Shown: positions 34,056-42,624 of the stretch, piece by piece
How positions within the stretch are numbered: position 1 is the first letter of the stretch
Layout of the letters: each line of letters opens with the position of its first letter
NCBI RefSeq assembly: GCF_011040495.1
Contig: NZ_CP049039.1
Location: forward strand, 62,001-126,000
Source: Pseudohalocynthiibacter aestuariivivens
Lineage (GTDB): Bacteria; Pseudomonadota; Alphaproteobacteria; Rhodobacterales; Rhodobacteraceae
Direction: 5' to 3'
DNA: 64,000 nucleotides
Program-made: the position numbers and the translations under genes
The notes under the pieces: generated by a model
The model's database searches: none
Told to the model about the DNA's origin: nothing
Seen by the model: only the letters and a program-made list of their open reading frames with translations

Positions 34056-34856
34056 CTACGATGCCAGAATCGCGTGAAACAGAGGCGACAGGTCGCCGGG
34101 TCGCGCGGGATCGAGCATACCTTGATACAATTCCAGATCGCCCACGGTATCCACCTCGATCCAATGGCCTGAAATCAGCGCAGGTCTGACGCGCCAGCCG
34201 GCCTCAATCAGGTCATTGAGAAAATCAGTCATGTACATGTTATCCACGTCCGCCCCGGTTTTTTCCGCGGCGGCGTTGGCGGCAGCAAAGACAGTCTTGA
34301 TTTCGGCGATCTTGTCGGCGCTGATCTTGATCAGTCCCATATATTGCGCATCGATATCAGCCAGCGATTGCGGGCGCTGGCCCACTTCGGTCACCAGCCC
34401 GTCTTCGGAAATACGAAACGTTTCGGCGTCGGCCAGAAAATCCTCGGCGCGGGCCGCCCACAGCTTTTGCCATGAGGTATCCGCAGTCAGAACCACATCG
34501 CCGGGCACCGAAAACAGTGTCTCTAGCACGCCTTTGTCATAAACGATGTCACCGTAGGCGATCAGAAGGTCCTGCGTCTCATCCATCCATTCAGCGGCAC
34601 AAAACAGCGAATAGACCATGTTGGTTGTCATGTATTCCGGGTTGACGAAAGTCTTGTAACCAAGCGCCTCCTGATGCTCTTTGCGATATCCGGTCACAAT
34701 AGCGATGTCTGATTTCGCGATCCCGGCGGCCTGCATCGCCTCAAGCTGATAAACCAGCAGAGGCTTGCCGCCGAGGGCTACCATGGATTTCGGACGGTCG
34801 TCGGTGAGCGGGCGCAGGCGGCTGCCCTGCCCTGCGGCCAGGATGATGGTTTTCAT
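34056..34856 (-). CDS. nucleotidyltransferase, CTP:phosphoglutamine cytidylyltransferase-like (Cj1416 type)
   Basis: 266 residues. GT-A nucleotidyltransferase with signature LAAGQGSRLRPLTDDRPKSM and the metal-binding segment LLIAYGDIVYDKGV. The C-terminal SGHWIEVDTVGDLELYQ is typical of LicC/phosphocholine cytidylyltransferase-like enzymes. In C. jejuni the homologous position is Cj1416, which makes CDP-L-glutamine from phospho-glutamine and CTP. That assignment rests on the gene order here (kinase, hydrolase, this gene); on domain evidence alone it could be any small-molecule cytidylyl- or sugar nucleotidyltransferase. The start overlaps the upstream stop by four bases. No Cj1415-type kinase follows. 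Confidence 0.8.
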   Translation of the reverse strand: MKTIILAAGQGSRLRPLTDDRPKSMVALGGKPLLVYQLEAMQAAGIAKSDIAIVTGYRKEHQEALGYKTFVNPEYMTTNMVYSLFCAAEWMDETQDLLIAYGDIVYDKGVLETLFSVPGDVVLTADTSWQKLWAARAEDFLADAETFRISEDGLVTEVGQRPQSLADIDAQYMGLIKISADKIAEIKTVFAAANAAAEKTGADVDNMYMTDFLNDLIEAGWRVRPALISGHWIEVDTVGDLELYQGMLDPARPGDLSPLFHAILAS

Positions 34857-35464
34857 GAGTTCACTCTGAAATGGGATTGGATAATGCGGGCATCTTGGGG
34901 GTCGTAAGGTGTGTTACGCTCGGGGTGCCACATAATCCCGAGCCACGGAAGGTTGTGATGCGCAAAAGCCTCGACAATACCGTCGGCACTATGTGCCGTG
35001 GCATTCAGCCCGGTGCCCATATCGGCATCGACCATGCCCAGCCCGTGATAGCTGTTCACGGTGCTTAGCCCGTAATCGTCGGCGAAGGGGCCGGTAATCG
35101 GGTGCATCTGTGCCACATGCCCGCGAACAGGCCGCAACTGGCCCCCGGCATGATGGTTCATGAATTGCATACCGCGGCAAACGCCCAGCACAGGCAGGCC
35201 GTTTTGGACCGCATGATCGAGAACCGCCGCCTCGAGCGCGTCACGTTCCGGAGCTTGTCCGATATCGTTGCCGCCGCTCAGGATATAGCCGTCGAGCGCC
35301 AGAAGATCGAGATAGGCCGTATTATCCGGGCAAAGCGAGTTGAGCGGCATCGCGAGGATGTCGCATTGCCACAGCAGCTCGGCCCAACGTTGATCCAGCG
35401 CATCGCGCCGCTCATCGCGGTCGGGATACGCATCGATCCGCTGAGAGATGCCGATACGTCGCAT
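34853..35464 (-). CDS. class I amidotransferase-type gamma-glutamyl hydrolase (Cj1417 type)
   Basis: 203 residues with nucleophile Cys96 in PVLGVCRGMQFMNHHAGG and the His180/Glu182 pair in GIMWHPERNTPY. It belongs to the peptidase C26 / gamma-glutamyl-GABA hydrolase group. In C. jejuni, Cj1417 hydrolyses CDP-L-glutamine to glutamate and cytidine diphosphoramidate, and the present gene sits at the same place between kinase and cytidylyltransferase. The ATG shares a base with the upstream stop (TAATG). Domain assignment is firm; the substrate is inferred from context. Confidence 0.82.
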   Translation of the reverse strand: MRRIGISQRIDAYPDRDERRDALDQRWAELLWQCDILAMPLNSLCPDNTAYLDLLALDGYILSGGNDIGQAPERDALEAAVLDHAVQNGLPVLGVCRGMQFMNHHAGGQLRPVRGHVAQMHPITGPFADDYGLSTVNSYHGLGMVDADMGTGLNATAHSADGIVEAFAHHNLPWLGIMWHPERNTPYDPQDARIIQSHFRVNS

Positions 35465-38400
35465 TAGCTGATCACGCGTATCGTCTTGTTCCGCGGGCTC
35501 AGCTCCAGCATGTGGGCGTCTACCAGCGAATTATATATCTTCTCACCGACTCCGATCGCCGCAGGCAGCGCAAACTCTGCCGCCCGGATCGCCATGTGCG
35601 AGTTCGCCCCGCCATACATGGTGATCAGTCCAGCGATATTCTGACCGAACAGCCAATCATAGCCGGGATCGGCCATCGGGATCATCACGATGCAGCCCTC
35701 CAGCGAAACTGGACCAGCCACTTCTGCGTCCCCCGTACCCAAGGCGACATTTGACGCGCGAACCTCGTTCGTACCGATAAAGTTCGGTTGCCCGTCGCGC
35801 AGGCGGAAGATGCTGAAATCGGTCTTGCTGGTGATCAGTTCCGGTAGTTGACAAGCAGCCGAGACACGGGCGGATTTAGCCGCACGCTTGGCAGCCTTTG
35901 CCAGCGCCTTGGTCTTTCTCTGTGCCGATACCGGGCCATCCGCCAGATCCATCAATTCGCTCAGATGAAGATGTGACAGTGTCTCGCGTCCAAGGCCGTT
36001 CTCCTTGCCCCAGAGCAGGATATCATCCAGCGCGGCCGACAGATAGCGGGTGAAGATGAACTTACTTTTCTCGCGCCCTTCGATAGCCTGCCGCAGGAAT
36101 GTCTCGATCTGGTCGCCGGAAGCCGCAATGCCAAGCGCCGACACAGCGTCAAAGAACGCCTGCTTTTGCCCGTCCCAGAGACTGATATCATGGTCGTGCG
36201 ACGGGGCTTGTCCCGATTGTATGACCATCGGGCGCAGGTAATGCTCGGGTGCTTCGGCATAGGCTGGTGACTGAATGTCGTATGTCCCGGGGCGCAGATG
36301 CCCGTAGGTGCCAACAAAGCTGTCCCAATCTAGTGCCCCATCAGCCACCCGCGCAGCATCAAGGACAATCTCATGCGAAACCGTGCGGATCGACGCGAGG
36401 AATGCCTCGCTGGCTGCCTGACTTAACACACCTTCGGCCACGGCATCGCGCAGCAGGGTGACTGCCACGAATCCGCTGCGTGCCAGATGTGCAAACGGCA
36501 GCGTCCCGCGCAGGCGGCATTCCTCCAGCAGGTAGCGGGCGCGGGCCAAACCGGCATGTTCGAATGTGTTTTTAAAGTTGTCGAGCTGGTCGGCCAGCGC
36601 TTCGGCCTCGGCCAAATCCAGCGGGGTTCGTGTGATGCCGTTCTGTGTTATCTGCCTGAGACCGTCCTCAAGCGCATTCAGATCGGCCTTGTCGCTGATC
36701 CCTTCGCCGGCCAGCGTATCGCGCCAGTGGACCGTCCCAAGGCTCATGCAGGTGGGCAGGATGTCAAACTCGACCTTGTCATGCGACTGTGGCTTGTCCC
36801 GCAGACGCCGCAGATAGACATTCGCCAGTTTTTCCTGCAACGCATCGCTCACGTTCGCCGGAATGAACGAGTTAAAGCTGGCGCGGACATCGACGTAGTT
36901 CTTGCCGCAGAAATTGACCAGCAAGGGCTGGGGCCGCACATCCTTGTAGCCGTATTCAGCGCGCTGGGTGGCCCAGATATCGTCAGTGATGAGGTAGCGA
37001 TAAAGGCTCGCAGCCAGATTGCCCGCATTGGTACCGATGATCTCGGCGGGGTTCCAGTCTGGCATGACCCCGTAAATCGGCAGATCACCCTTGACGCGTA
37101 GCCTGGGCTGTTGGTGCGCCTTCCATTTTTTCTCGGCACGCCTTGCCATCGACAGGCAAGCTTTGGTCACGCCACCGCCCGATTTTTTCACTGTGATGGG
37201 GCGAACCTGAAGAATGTGGATTTGCGTGTCTGCATCAATGGCAAACTCGATATCCAGCGCATCATAGCTCAGCAGCCATTCAATCTCGCGGATGGCGCAC
37301 AGCAGTTTTTTCAGATGTGGCGAGGGTATCGCGCCGTCCTTGATATCGCGCCGTACAACATAGGTAACACTGTCGCTATCCTTGCCTGCGGTAATGGCGT
37401 CGGTTTCAGTACTTTCCGCGTAATTAATGACATAATAGGGCGCGCCGAAATCAAGCGTGCGTGTAAAAGCGACCCCGCTCATCACGACATCCGGCACCAT
37501 CGGCTGAACCAGAACCTGATCGTCGATCTGCTTGTTCTCATAGGAATCGCAGACTTCGTCGATCGGGCCATGCAGATCGCTCTGCGGATCAATATTCAGC
37601 AGACTGGTATAGGCGCCCGCATTGGAGTGCAGAAATGAATCCTCGCTTTTCGCACTAGAGCGCACGATGATCTGTTGCGCCTCAAAGGCCGCGCGGATGC
37701 GGTCAATAATCTGGTCGGGCTCACGTTCCCATGCGGCGACGTCAAATGAGATTTGGGGTTGAATGACGGATTGCTTAACCACTGTGCTGAGCCGCGCCAG
37801 AGATTCGGCCTTGGTTCCCAACACAAAGCGCGCAATATCATGTGATTCCTTCAACTCTGCCCAGTCACCGCCTACGTCGCAGCCGCGCACGCTGTGGCCA
37901 TGAATGCGGAACCATTCGACCAGCCGCGCCAGACTGAGCGTTGATAACATCTCTTTTTGGTTGTCGGTCAGGGCTGCGAGCTGTCGCAAGGCCTCGCCCG
38001 AGAACCGCACCAAGCCGATGAATTCGCCCGATGCCCAATCGGTTGGCAGGTCGTCCCCTAGGCTTGCGAGGGTGTCACCACGCGCAACGACCTTCTCGCA
38101 ACGCTCCAGATCCTCGTCCTGACGGTCGGTGTACCGGGTCCGGAACTGGCTGTCCCATGCGACCGTCAAATCGCTATCGCTCGCCCGTAACTGCCGAAGG
38201 ATCTTGTCCCGGAACAAGATATCGCCGTAGCAAACCAGCAACTCGGTAAGCCCATCCAGATCAACGCAAAACAGCGATCCTGCGCTGCCGGTTTCACGCC
38301 AGCTTCGGTTCTCGACCACATTGATTTCGCTGAACTGCGTACGTGTCTCTTCTGTCTGATAGCCAGAGACGATCGTGATAGATTCCGTTTTCAGACCGGA

Positions 38401-38562
38401 CGTGGTGATGATCCAGTCCAATGTCCGTTTCCCATGCATGGGCAATGCACGCGATAGTGCCGCCTCGGCATCTGCGCTACTCTGATGGGGCGTTCCGGCG
38501 TTCAGAATGATCAATCGCGACGTTTGGCTGCCGTCGGTAAATTCAGAGGAAGAATGCGTCAT
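35464..38562 (-). CDS. glutamine kinase-like PEP-synthase-fold enzyme with N-terminal nucleotidyltransferase-like domain
   Basis: 1032 residues from the ATG at 38562 (MTHSSSEFTDGSQTSRLIIL); longer frames would overlap the upstream gene. Residues 15-250 resemble a GT-A nucleotidyltransferase (SITIVSGYQ, LLVCYGDILFRDK, GGDWAELKESHDIA) but the AGxGxRL loop is degenerate. Residues 270-460 are the ATP-grasp half of PEP synthase-like enzymes (IIVRSSAKSEDSFLHSNAGA; ILQVRPIT). The C-terminal swivelling His domain reads TMYGGANSHMAIRAAEFALP. Cj1418 of C. jejuni has the kinase parts and phosphorylates the glutamine amide. The extra N-terminal domain is unusual and may be regulatory or a dead duplicate of the Cj1416 function. 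Confidence 0.82.
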   Translation of the reverse strand: MTHSSSEFTDGSQTSRLIILNAGTPHQSSADAEAALSRALPMHGKRTLDWIITTSGLKTESITIVSGYQTEETRTQFSEINVVENRSWRETGSAGSLFCVDLDGLTELLVCYGDILFRDKILRQLRASDSDLTVAWDSQFRTRYTDRQDEDLERCEKVVARGDTLASLGDDLPTDWASGEFIGLVRFSGEALRQLAALTDNQKEMLSTLSLARLVEWFRIHGHSVRGCDVGGDWAELKESHDIARFVLGTKAESLARLSTVVKQSVIQPQISFDVAAWEREPDQIIDRIRAAFEAQQIIVRSSAKSEDSFLHSNAGAYTSLLNIDPQSDLHGPIDEVCDSYENKQIDDQVLVQPMVPDVVMSGVAFTRTLDFGAPYYVINYAESTETDAITAGKDSDSVTYVVRRDIKDGAIPSPHLKKLLCAIREIEWLLSYDALDIEFAIDADTQIHILQVRPITVKKSGGGVTKACLSMARRAEKKWKAHQQPRLRVKGDLPIYGVMPDWNPAEIIGTNAGNLAASLYRYLITDDIWATQRAEYGYKDVRPQPLLVNFCGKNYVDVRASFNSFIPANVSDALQEKLANVYLRRLRDKPQSHDKVEFDILPTCMSLGTVHWRDTLAGEGISDKADLNALEDGLRQITQNGITRTPLDLAEAEALADQLDNFKNTFEHAGLARARYLLEECRLRGTLPFAHLARSGFVAVTLLRDAVAEGVLSQAASEAFLASIRTVSHEIVLDAARVADGALDWDSFVGTYGHLRPGTYDIQSPAYAEAPEHYLRPMVIQSGQAPSHDHDISLWDGQKQAFFDAVSALGIAASGDQIETFLRQAIEGREKSKFIFTRYLSAALDDILLWGKENGLGRETLSHLHLSELMDLADGPVSAQRKTKALAKAAKRAAKSARVSAACQLPELITSKTDFSIFRLRDGQPNFIGTNEVRASNVALGTGDAEVAGPVSLEGCIVMIPMADPGYDWLFGQNIAGLITMYGGANSHMAIRAAEFALPAAIGVGEKIYNSLVDAHMLELSPRNKTIRVIS

Positions 38563-38599
38563 GTAAGTGTTTCTTTTGCTATCTTGCGGGTTGCGCGTG

Positions 38600-39931
38600 T
38601 CAGGATGCCAGAAGTGCGGCCCAGTAATCGGAGTCTGTACCGTCTCCCAACAGAACCCGACGGGCATAGTCACGCTCTTGCTGCATTATCGGGTCCTGCT
38701 TTGACAAGCCCTCCAGGAATGCGCGCAGGTCGTCGACGGTATTGAGCTTCGCTCCGGGGTAGAATGGGCTATCCGGGTAACAGAACCGGCCCTCCGCTTT
38801 CCATGTGTCGTAGCTGACAAAACCGATGTGTCCTTCGAAGGGCAGAAAGTCAACGTAGATTGACGAAATGTCGGTGAGCAAACCATCAAATGACGGGAAC
38901 AGATCAACTGATGAAAGTCCGTCAGGCGTGCCGACGGCGAAGATCCGTTTGGGTCCCTGATTTCCCACCGTAGTATCCGCATCGTCCAATGGGAGGGTCG
39001 ACTGGTGGGACTTGATCCACAGGCTGGTGTCGGCCTCGGCCAGAAGGGTGTTCAGGTCGAGCAGGGTCATGTTCATCTGCTTCAGCAGATAAACCAGATC
39101 CGAGGCTTCCTTGTTCTTGGTCAAGGCGACCATGATGCGGAACCGGGCAGTATCTTCGGCCAGCATTTCCCGAAAATGGGGCGTCAACAGAGGTTGGGTA
39201 TTTTCCGATTTCAGCGCCGCCGCGCGCATGAACCGCGGCAGGCCCCGCGGACGCATCAGACTGGGCGAACGAATGCCCGTGTTAAGGCATGTGCGATAAT
39301 TATCGGCACCCGACTGCGACACATACGTGATGCGCTTAGCCGCCCGGCCAACCAGCCACACCTTCAGCCCTGTGCCGACGATTTTGTCTGACGACAAAAG
39401 ACTTCCGTTGGTCTTGGTGACGATCCCGTCAGGTACCAGAACAGGCTTTGGCCGCTTGCCTGACCAAACGCCCAGACGGTTGGCAAAGATGAATGTCTCG
39501 AAAACATTTTCGAACGCTATATGCACATTGGCCTGAAAGACGCGACACAGAGACTTAAAACTATCCTGCTCTACGATATCCATGATTTTAAACCCGCCGG
39601 TTGTGATCAGGCTTTGATTGATCTCGTCAAATGCCGCGCGGTTGCGCACGCTAAGGACCAGTTGACGGTCTGGATCGGCGCAAACCATCTGGATCAGTTG
39701 CAGTGAGCAAGGACCGATATGCGCGTCGCGCGTTGCAATCATGACAAAGGGATCACCTGCGGGCCGCAAGCGGGCGACCAGAAACGCAACTGGCGCCAGC
39801 AGCAGCACGCGCAGGAACTTGCTTAGGATCACGATGTCTCGAATAACATAAAAGATAGTCCGTATGTTGAAAGTCGCGAAAACCTTCGGATACGCTTGCT
39901 CAAGCTTCAACAGGCGTTTTTTGAGGCTCAT
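38600..39931 (-). CDS. CDP-glycerol glycerophosphotransferase-like (TagF-type) transferase
   Basis: 443 residues. The C-terminal half has the GT-B pattern of teichoic-acid-type polymerases: MVALTKNKEASDLVYLL, SLWIKSHQS, and DGLLTDISSIYVDFLPFEGH, the family TDxSSxxxD signature. The N-terminus has one membrane segment (FLRVLLLAPVAFLVARL). Such enzymes transfer phospho-polyols from CDP-activated donors. Placed 37 bases upstream of the CDP-phosphoramidate-type genes, it might use a related CDP donor or build a phosphopolymer backbone. Confidence 0.75.
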   Translation of the reverse strand: MSLKKRLLKLEQAYPKVFATFNIRTIFYVIRDIVILSKFLRVLLLAPVAFLVARLRPAGDPFVMIATRDAHIGPCSLQLIQMVCADPDRQLVLSVRNRAAFDEINQSLITTGGFKIMDIVEQDSFKSLCRVFQANVHIAFENVFETFIFANRLGVWSGKRPKPVLVPDGIVTKTNGSLLSSDKIVGTGLKVWLVGRAAKRITYVSQSGADNYRTCLNTGIRSPSLMRPRGLPRFMRAAALKSENTQPLLTPHFREMLAEDTARFRIMVALTKNKEASDLVYLLKQMNMTLLDLNTLLAEADTSLWIKSHQSTLPLDDADTTVGNQGPKRIFAVGTPDGLSSVDLFPSFDGLLTDISSIYVDFLPFEGHIGFVSYDTWKAEGRFCYPDSPFYPGAKLNTVDDLRAFLEGLSKQDPIMQQERDYARRVLLGDGTDSDYWAALLAS

Positions 39932-40378
39932 CTGTGTAAAATCTCTCTGTTACAAATGTAGTTTGAACGGCTTGATATCGCCCTGTATCAATCAACCCTG
40001 ATGCCCTACAGTATTTGAACATGCTGATCAACGGGCGCACTTCAGTGCTGCCCCAATCCTCCGCCCAGCAATGCCCCTATTGTCATGGCATTTTGTGCCG
40101 CGCCACAAACGCATCCCGGAATTGTTTCGCGTGCGAAACAAATGCACCTTCAGCGCGGCGCTCAGGCGGGTCGCGACCGCACCGGTAAGGCCTCAGCCAG
40201 TCAGGTGTCGTCCTGCCTTGCAGATCATTGCACCCGCGACTGCGCAGGCTGCGGTGATAGCCTGATGGAGGGCTGGAAAATCGAGCGCCACACAAGGGGC
40301 AGGTGGATGATCAGTGTCTCGATGGCGTTGTTGGACTGGCTCTATCGGCGGCGCTTTTTGGGTTGATGCGGACTCGTA
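39932..40378. other. region without a convincing long gene
   Basis: About 450 bases including the promoter region for the transferase gene. Several short frames overlap on both strands (40071-40366), with Arg/Cys-rich composition and no family resemblance. I treat it as non-coding, though it lies directly downstream of the small zinc-ribbon gene. Confidence 0.35.
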
Positions 40379-40552
40379 TCAAGCAGGAAACATGAGAACA
40401 GCCAGCAGTAGCAGGATCAGGATGGCTCCCAGCAGCAAGGCGGTCGACCGGTTGTAAAAAGGAGTGTCATCATGGCAGCGACCGCACTGGCCTGCGCCGA
40501 AACGCAATCGGTGCTGACAGGAACGGCATCGAAATGGTCGAAACTGTGGCAT
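40379..40552 (-). CDS. 57-residue zinc-ribbon membrane protein
   Basis: ATG at 40552, stop at 40381-40379. The product starts MPQFRPFRCRSCQHRLRFGA, continues GQCGRCHDDTPFYNRST and ends in a membrane segment, ALLLGAILILLLLAVLMFPA. The two CxxC motifs are 11 residues apart, a compact zinc ribbon, followed by a single C-terminal anchor. The design (Zn-binding head, tail anchor) and the uninterrupted frame argue for a real gene despite a weak ribosome site (GAGAA). No assigned function. Confidence 0.6.
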   Translation of the reverse strand: MPQFRPFRCRSCQHRLRFGAGQCGRCHDDTPFYNRSTALLLGAILILLLLAVLMFPA

Positions 40553-40720
40553 TTAAATTCTCGTAACAGGTTCAAAATATTTAGATAGGCAAGCAGAAAT
40601 TGAGCAAAGCCCGAAGAACAGGGCTTGTGAAAAGGTAGGATACACCACCCAAAAATAATCGGATGGCTTGATATCATATGACTGGCGGAGGGTATGTCAA
40701 CGCGGATGTGTTATGTGCTT

Positions 40721-42478
40721 TTAAATGGGCTCGACCACAGATGAGGCGGGAGCCAGCGCCAGCGTGCCTGCGGCGAAATCACCCTGCGGCACCTTGATCG
40801 ACTGGGCACCAGATGCGGTCGCCTGTGTCAACGCTAGCGTTTCGGGCGTGACCGAGACCCCGGAAAACCACACACGATGCGCCGGACCGGTATCGGGATG
40901 GCTGGAAAATCCGCCTGAACGGTTGGTGTGGTTGGGCATCCAAAAGACCCGGGCCCGGGCCGTTCCGGGCGGGAAGTTCCCCAAGACATTGCCGCCCGAC
41001 CGGTCGATGCCACCCATATAGCTTTCGGTGCGGTACCAACGGTCGGTTTCGGACAGGATAAGTCCGTTATAGAAGGCATATTTATAGGTGCTGCCACTGG
41101 AGGCGTTGGCGATTTCCGCGCCTATGGGCCAGATGCCTGACGGGTCGTCCGGGTTCGCCAGGCTGACGGGCAGGGGTTTGTTGAGTGTCACGGTATGGGT
41201 GGTTTTGTCGACATCGCCTATGTCGAACATATCCATTTCCACCAGTCGACTGTAACGGTCATAGGTAAAGCCCAAAGAGTTCCGGTACCCGAACATGATC
41301 AGACCCCGGTAATAAGAGGCCGTAAAGGTATCGTTCCAGCCCGATGTGTCGTTCAGGTGGATCACCGTATCACCTGGGGCCAGTGGTGCCGTCAGCGTGG
41401 TCAGGCTGTCGACGCCACCCTTGCGATAGCGCATGTGATGATGTGCCATGATGATCTCGTCGTCCAGATCGAGGCAGATCAGGCCCATATACTGGCTGTG
41501 CCGCTCACCATTGGCATATGCGGACCAATCCCCTGGTAACCGCTCTTGACGCAGATAGGATTCCAGTCGGTAGACGCGGTTCGGATCGATGGGAAGCGGC
41601 TCCAGCATCTGCACCCGGTTGTTGTAATACCCGGCAAACGAAAAGCTGGCGGGCAGGTTCGGCGCGGTCGTCGCATCATAGCTGAATTCTGGCGGGTAGT
41701 TGTAAGTGTTGCCCAGCAGGCCGGTGCCATTAGTTACCAGATCGGTGCCGCGTGCGGCGGCATAATCCGTCGTCAGGACCGGCCCGGTACCGAACCCTTC
41801 GGGCGCAAGGCCATCCGCGCCCTGCGGAAAGCGAACCCGCCCCGTGGCAGCATCGGCAATCAGGGCCCTGTGAAAGGTGGTGCCGTCGGGGCTGACCTTG
41901 ACCTCAAAATTGTCTGATCCAGCGATGCCCATCTCTGCTCGACCCGACCAACCGGTCTGAAACAGCAGGCTGGCCGTGTCGGCCGTAGCGGCCTTGTTGA
42001 TTTTCACTTGATGACCGGCCCCAGCATGGGTCAGCAATGTCGCCGTGCCTGCGACGGCCAGCCGATTGATGGAATCGGCTGTGGTTTGCACGCCGAGCTG
42101 CGGCAGGTTTTGATAGTCGGGCGTGTTGGTCAGGTTCTGCCAGTCGCTACCGTCAAAGACTTGATGGCGGGCGATATCCTTGATCCATGCGGTCCAGCCG
42201 GGCTGCGGCGCGTAAAAGATCCATGTCGTGTCTTCAAATACCGCCAGAATGCTTGCGGGTTGCCCGGCCCAAGCACCTGATGCGCCGGTGGGTAGGATAA
42301 AACGCGTGCCTGAGTTCGGAGCGGAGGGCGGTGTGGCTATACTCATCGAAGTGGCGGACAGGTGTACGAGGGCATCCAGCCGCCGCATTCCCTCGTTATG
42401 GGTGATGTGTTTTTGGGCTTGGGCTGGTTGGATATAGGGCAGCGCAAGGTGTGTGGAGAAGTCGGAAAAGCCGGGCAT
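40721..42478 (-). CDS. DUF2793 domain protein, phage-tail-like
   Basis: 585 residues. The N-terminal 100 residues (HLALPYIQPAQAQKHITHNE to PQPGWTAWIKDIARH) are DUF2793, a domain found in phage and gene-transfer-agent structural proteins of Rhodobacteraceae. The rest is beta-rich with carbohydrate-binding-like segments (SYLRQERLPGDW, HHHMRYRKGGVDSLTTLTAP) and a repeat-like end. No signal peptide. Its position within a polysaccharide locus suggests a surface or tail-spike role; the function is unproven. Confidence 0.8.
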   Translation of the reverse strand: MPGFSDFSTHLALPYIQPAQAQKHITHNEGMRRLDALVHLSATSMSIATPPSAPNSGTRFILPTGASGAWAGQPASILAVFEDTTWIFYAPQPGWTAWIKDIARHQVFDGSDWQNLTNTPDYQNLPQLGVQTTADSINRLAVAGTATLLTHAGAGHQVKINKAATADTASLLFQTGWSGRAEMGIAGSDNFEVKVSPDGTTFHRALIADAATGRVRFPQGADGLAPEGFGTGPVLTTDYAAARGTDLVTNGTGLLGNTYNYPPEFSYDATTAPNLPASFSFAGYYNNRVQMLEPLPIDPNRVYRLESYLRQERLPGDWSAYANGERHSQYMGLICLDLDDEIIMAHHHMRYRKGGVDSLTTLTAPLAPGDTVIHLNDTSGWNDTFTASYYRGLIMFGYRNSLGFTYDRYSRLVEMDMFDIGDVDKTTHTVTLNKPLPVSLANPDDPSGIWPIGAEIANASSGSTYKYAFYNGLILSETDRWYRTESYMGGIDRSGGNVLGNFPPGTARARVFWMPNHTNRSGGFSSHPDTGPAHRVWFSGVSVTPETLALTQATASGAQSIKVPQGDFAAGTLALAPASSVVEPI

Positions 42479-42624
42479 GAAAAGACCCCCTGATCAGGCG
42501 TGGAATAACACATCTGATCATTCTCTCAATAACTGAGAAAATCCCTACTTCTGCGCACGTTGGTCTGTTTGTCGGCAGGGCAGCATTCCGCCTTCAGGGC
42601 TGCCCGGCTTGAGCCTGAAACGCC

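Noticed and set aside
42578..42605. GGGCAGC/GCTGCCC hairpin downstream of the co-polymerase gene
   Set aside because: Seven-bp stem with a 14-base loop and no T-run; too weak to call a terminator.
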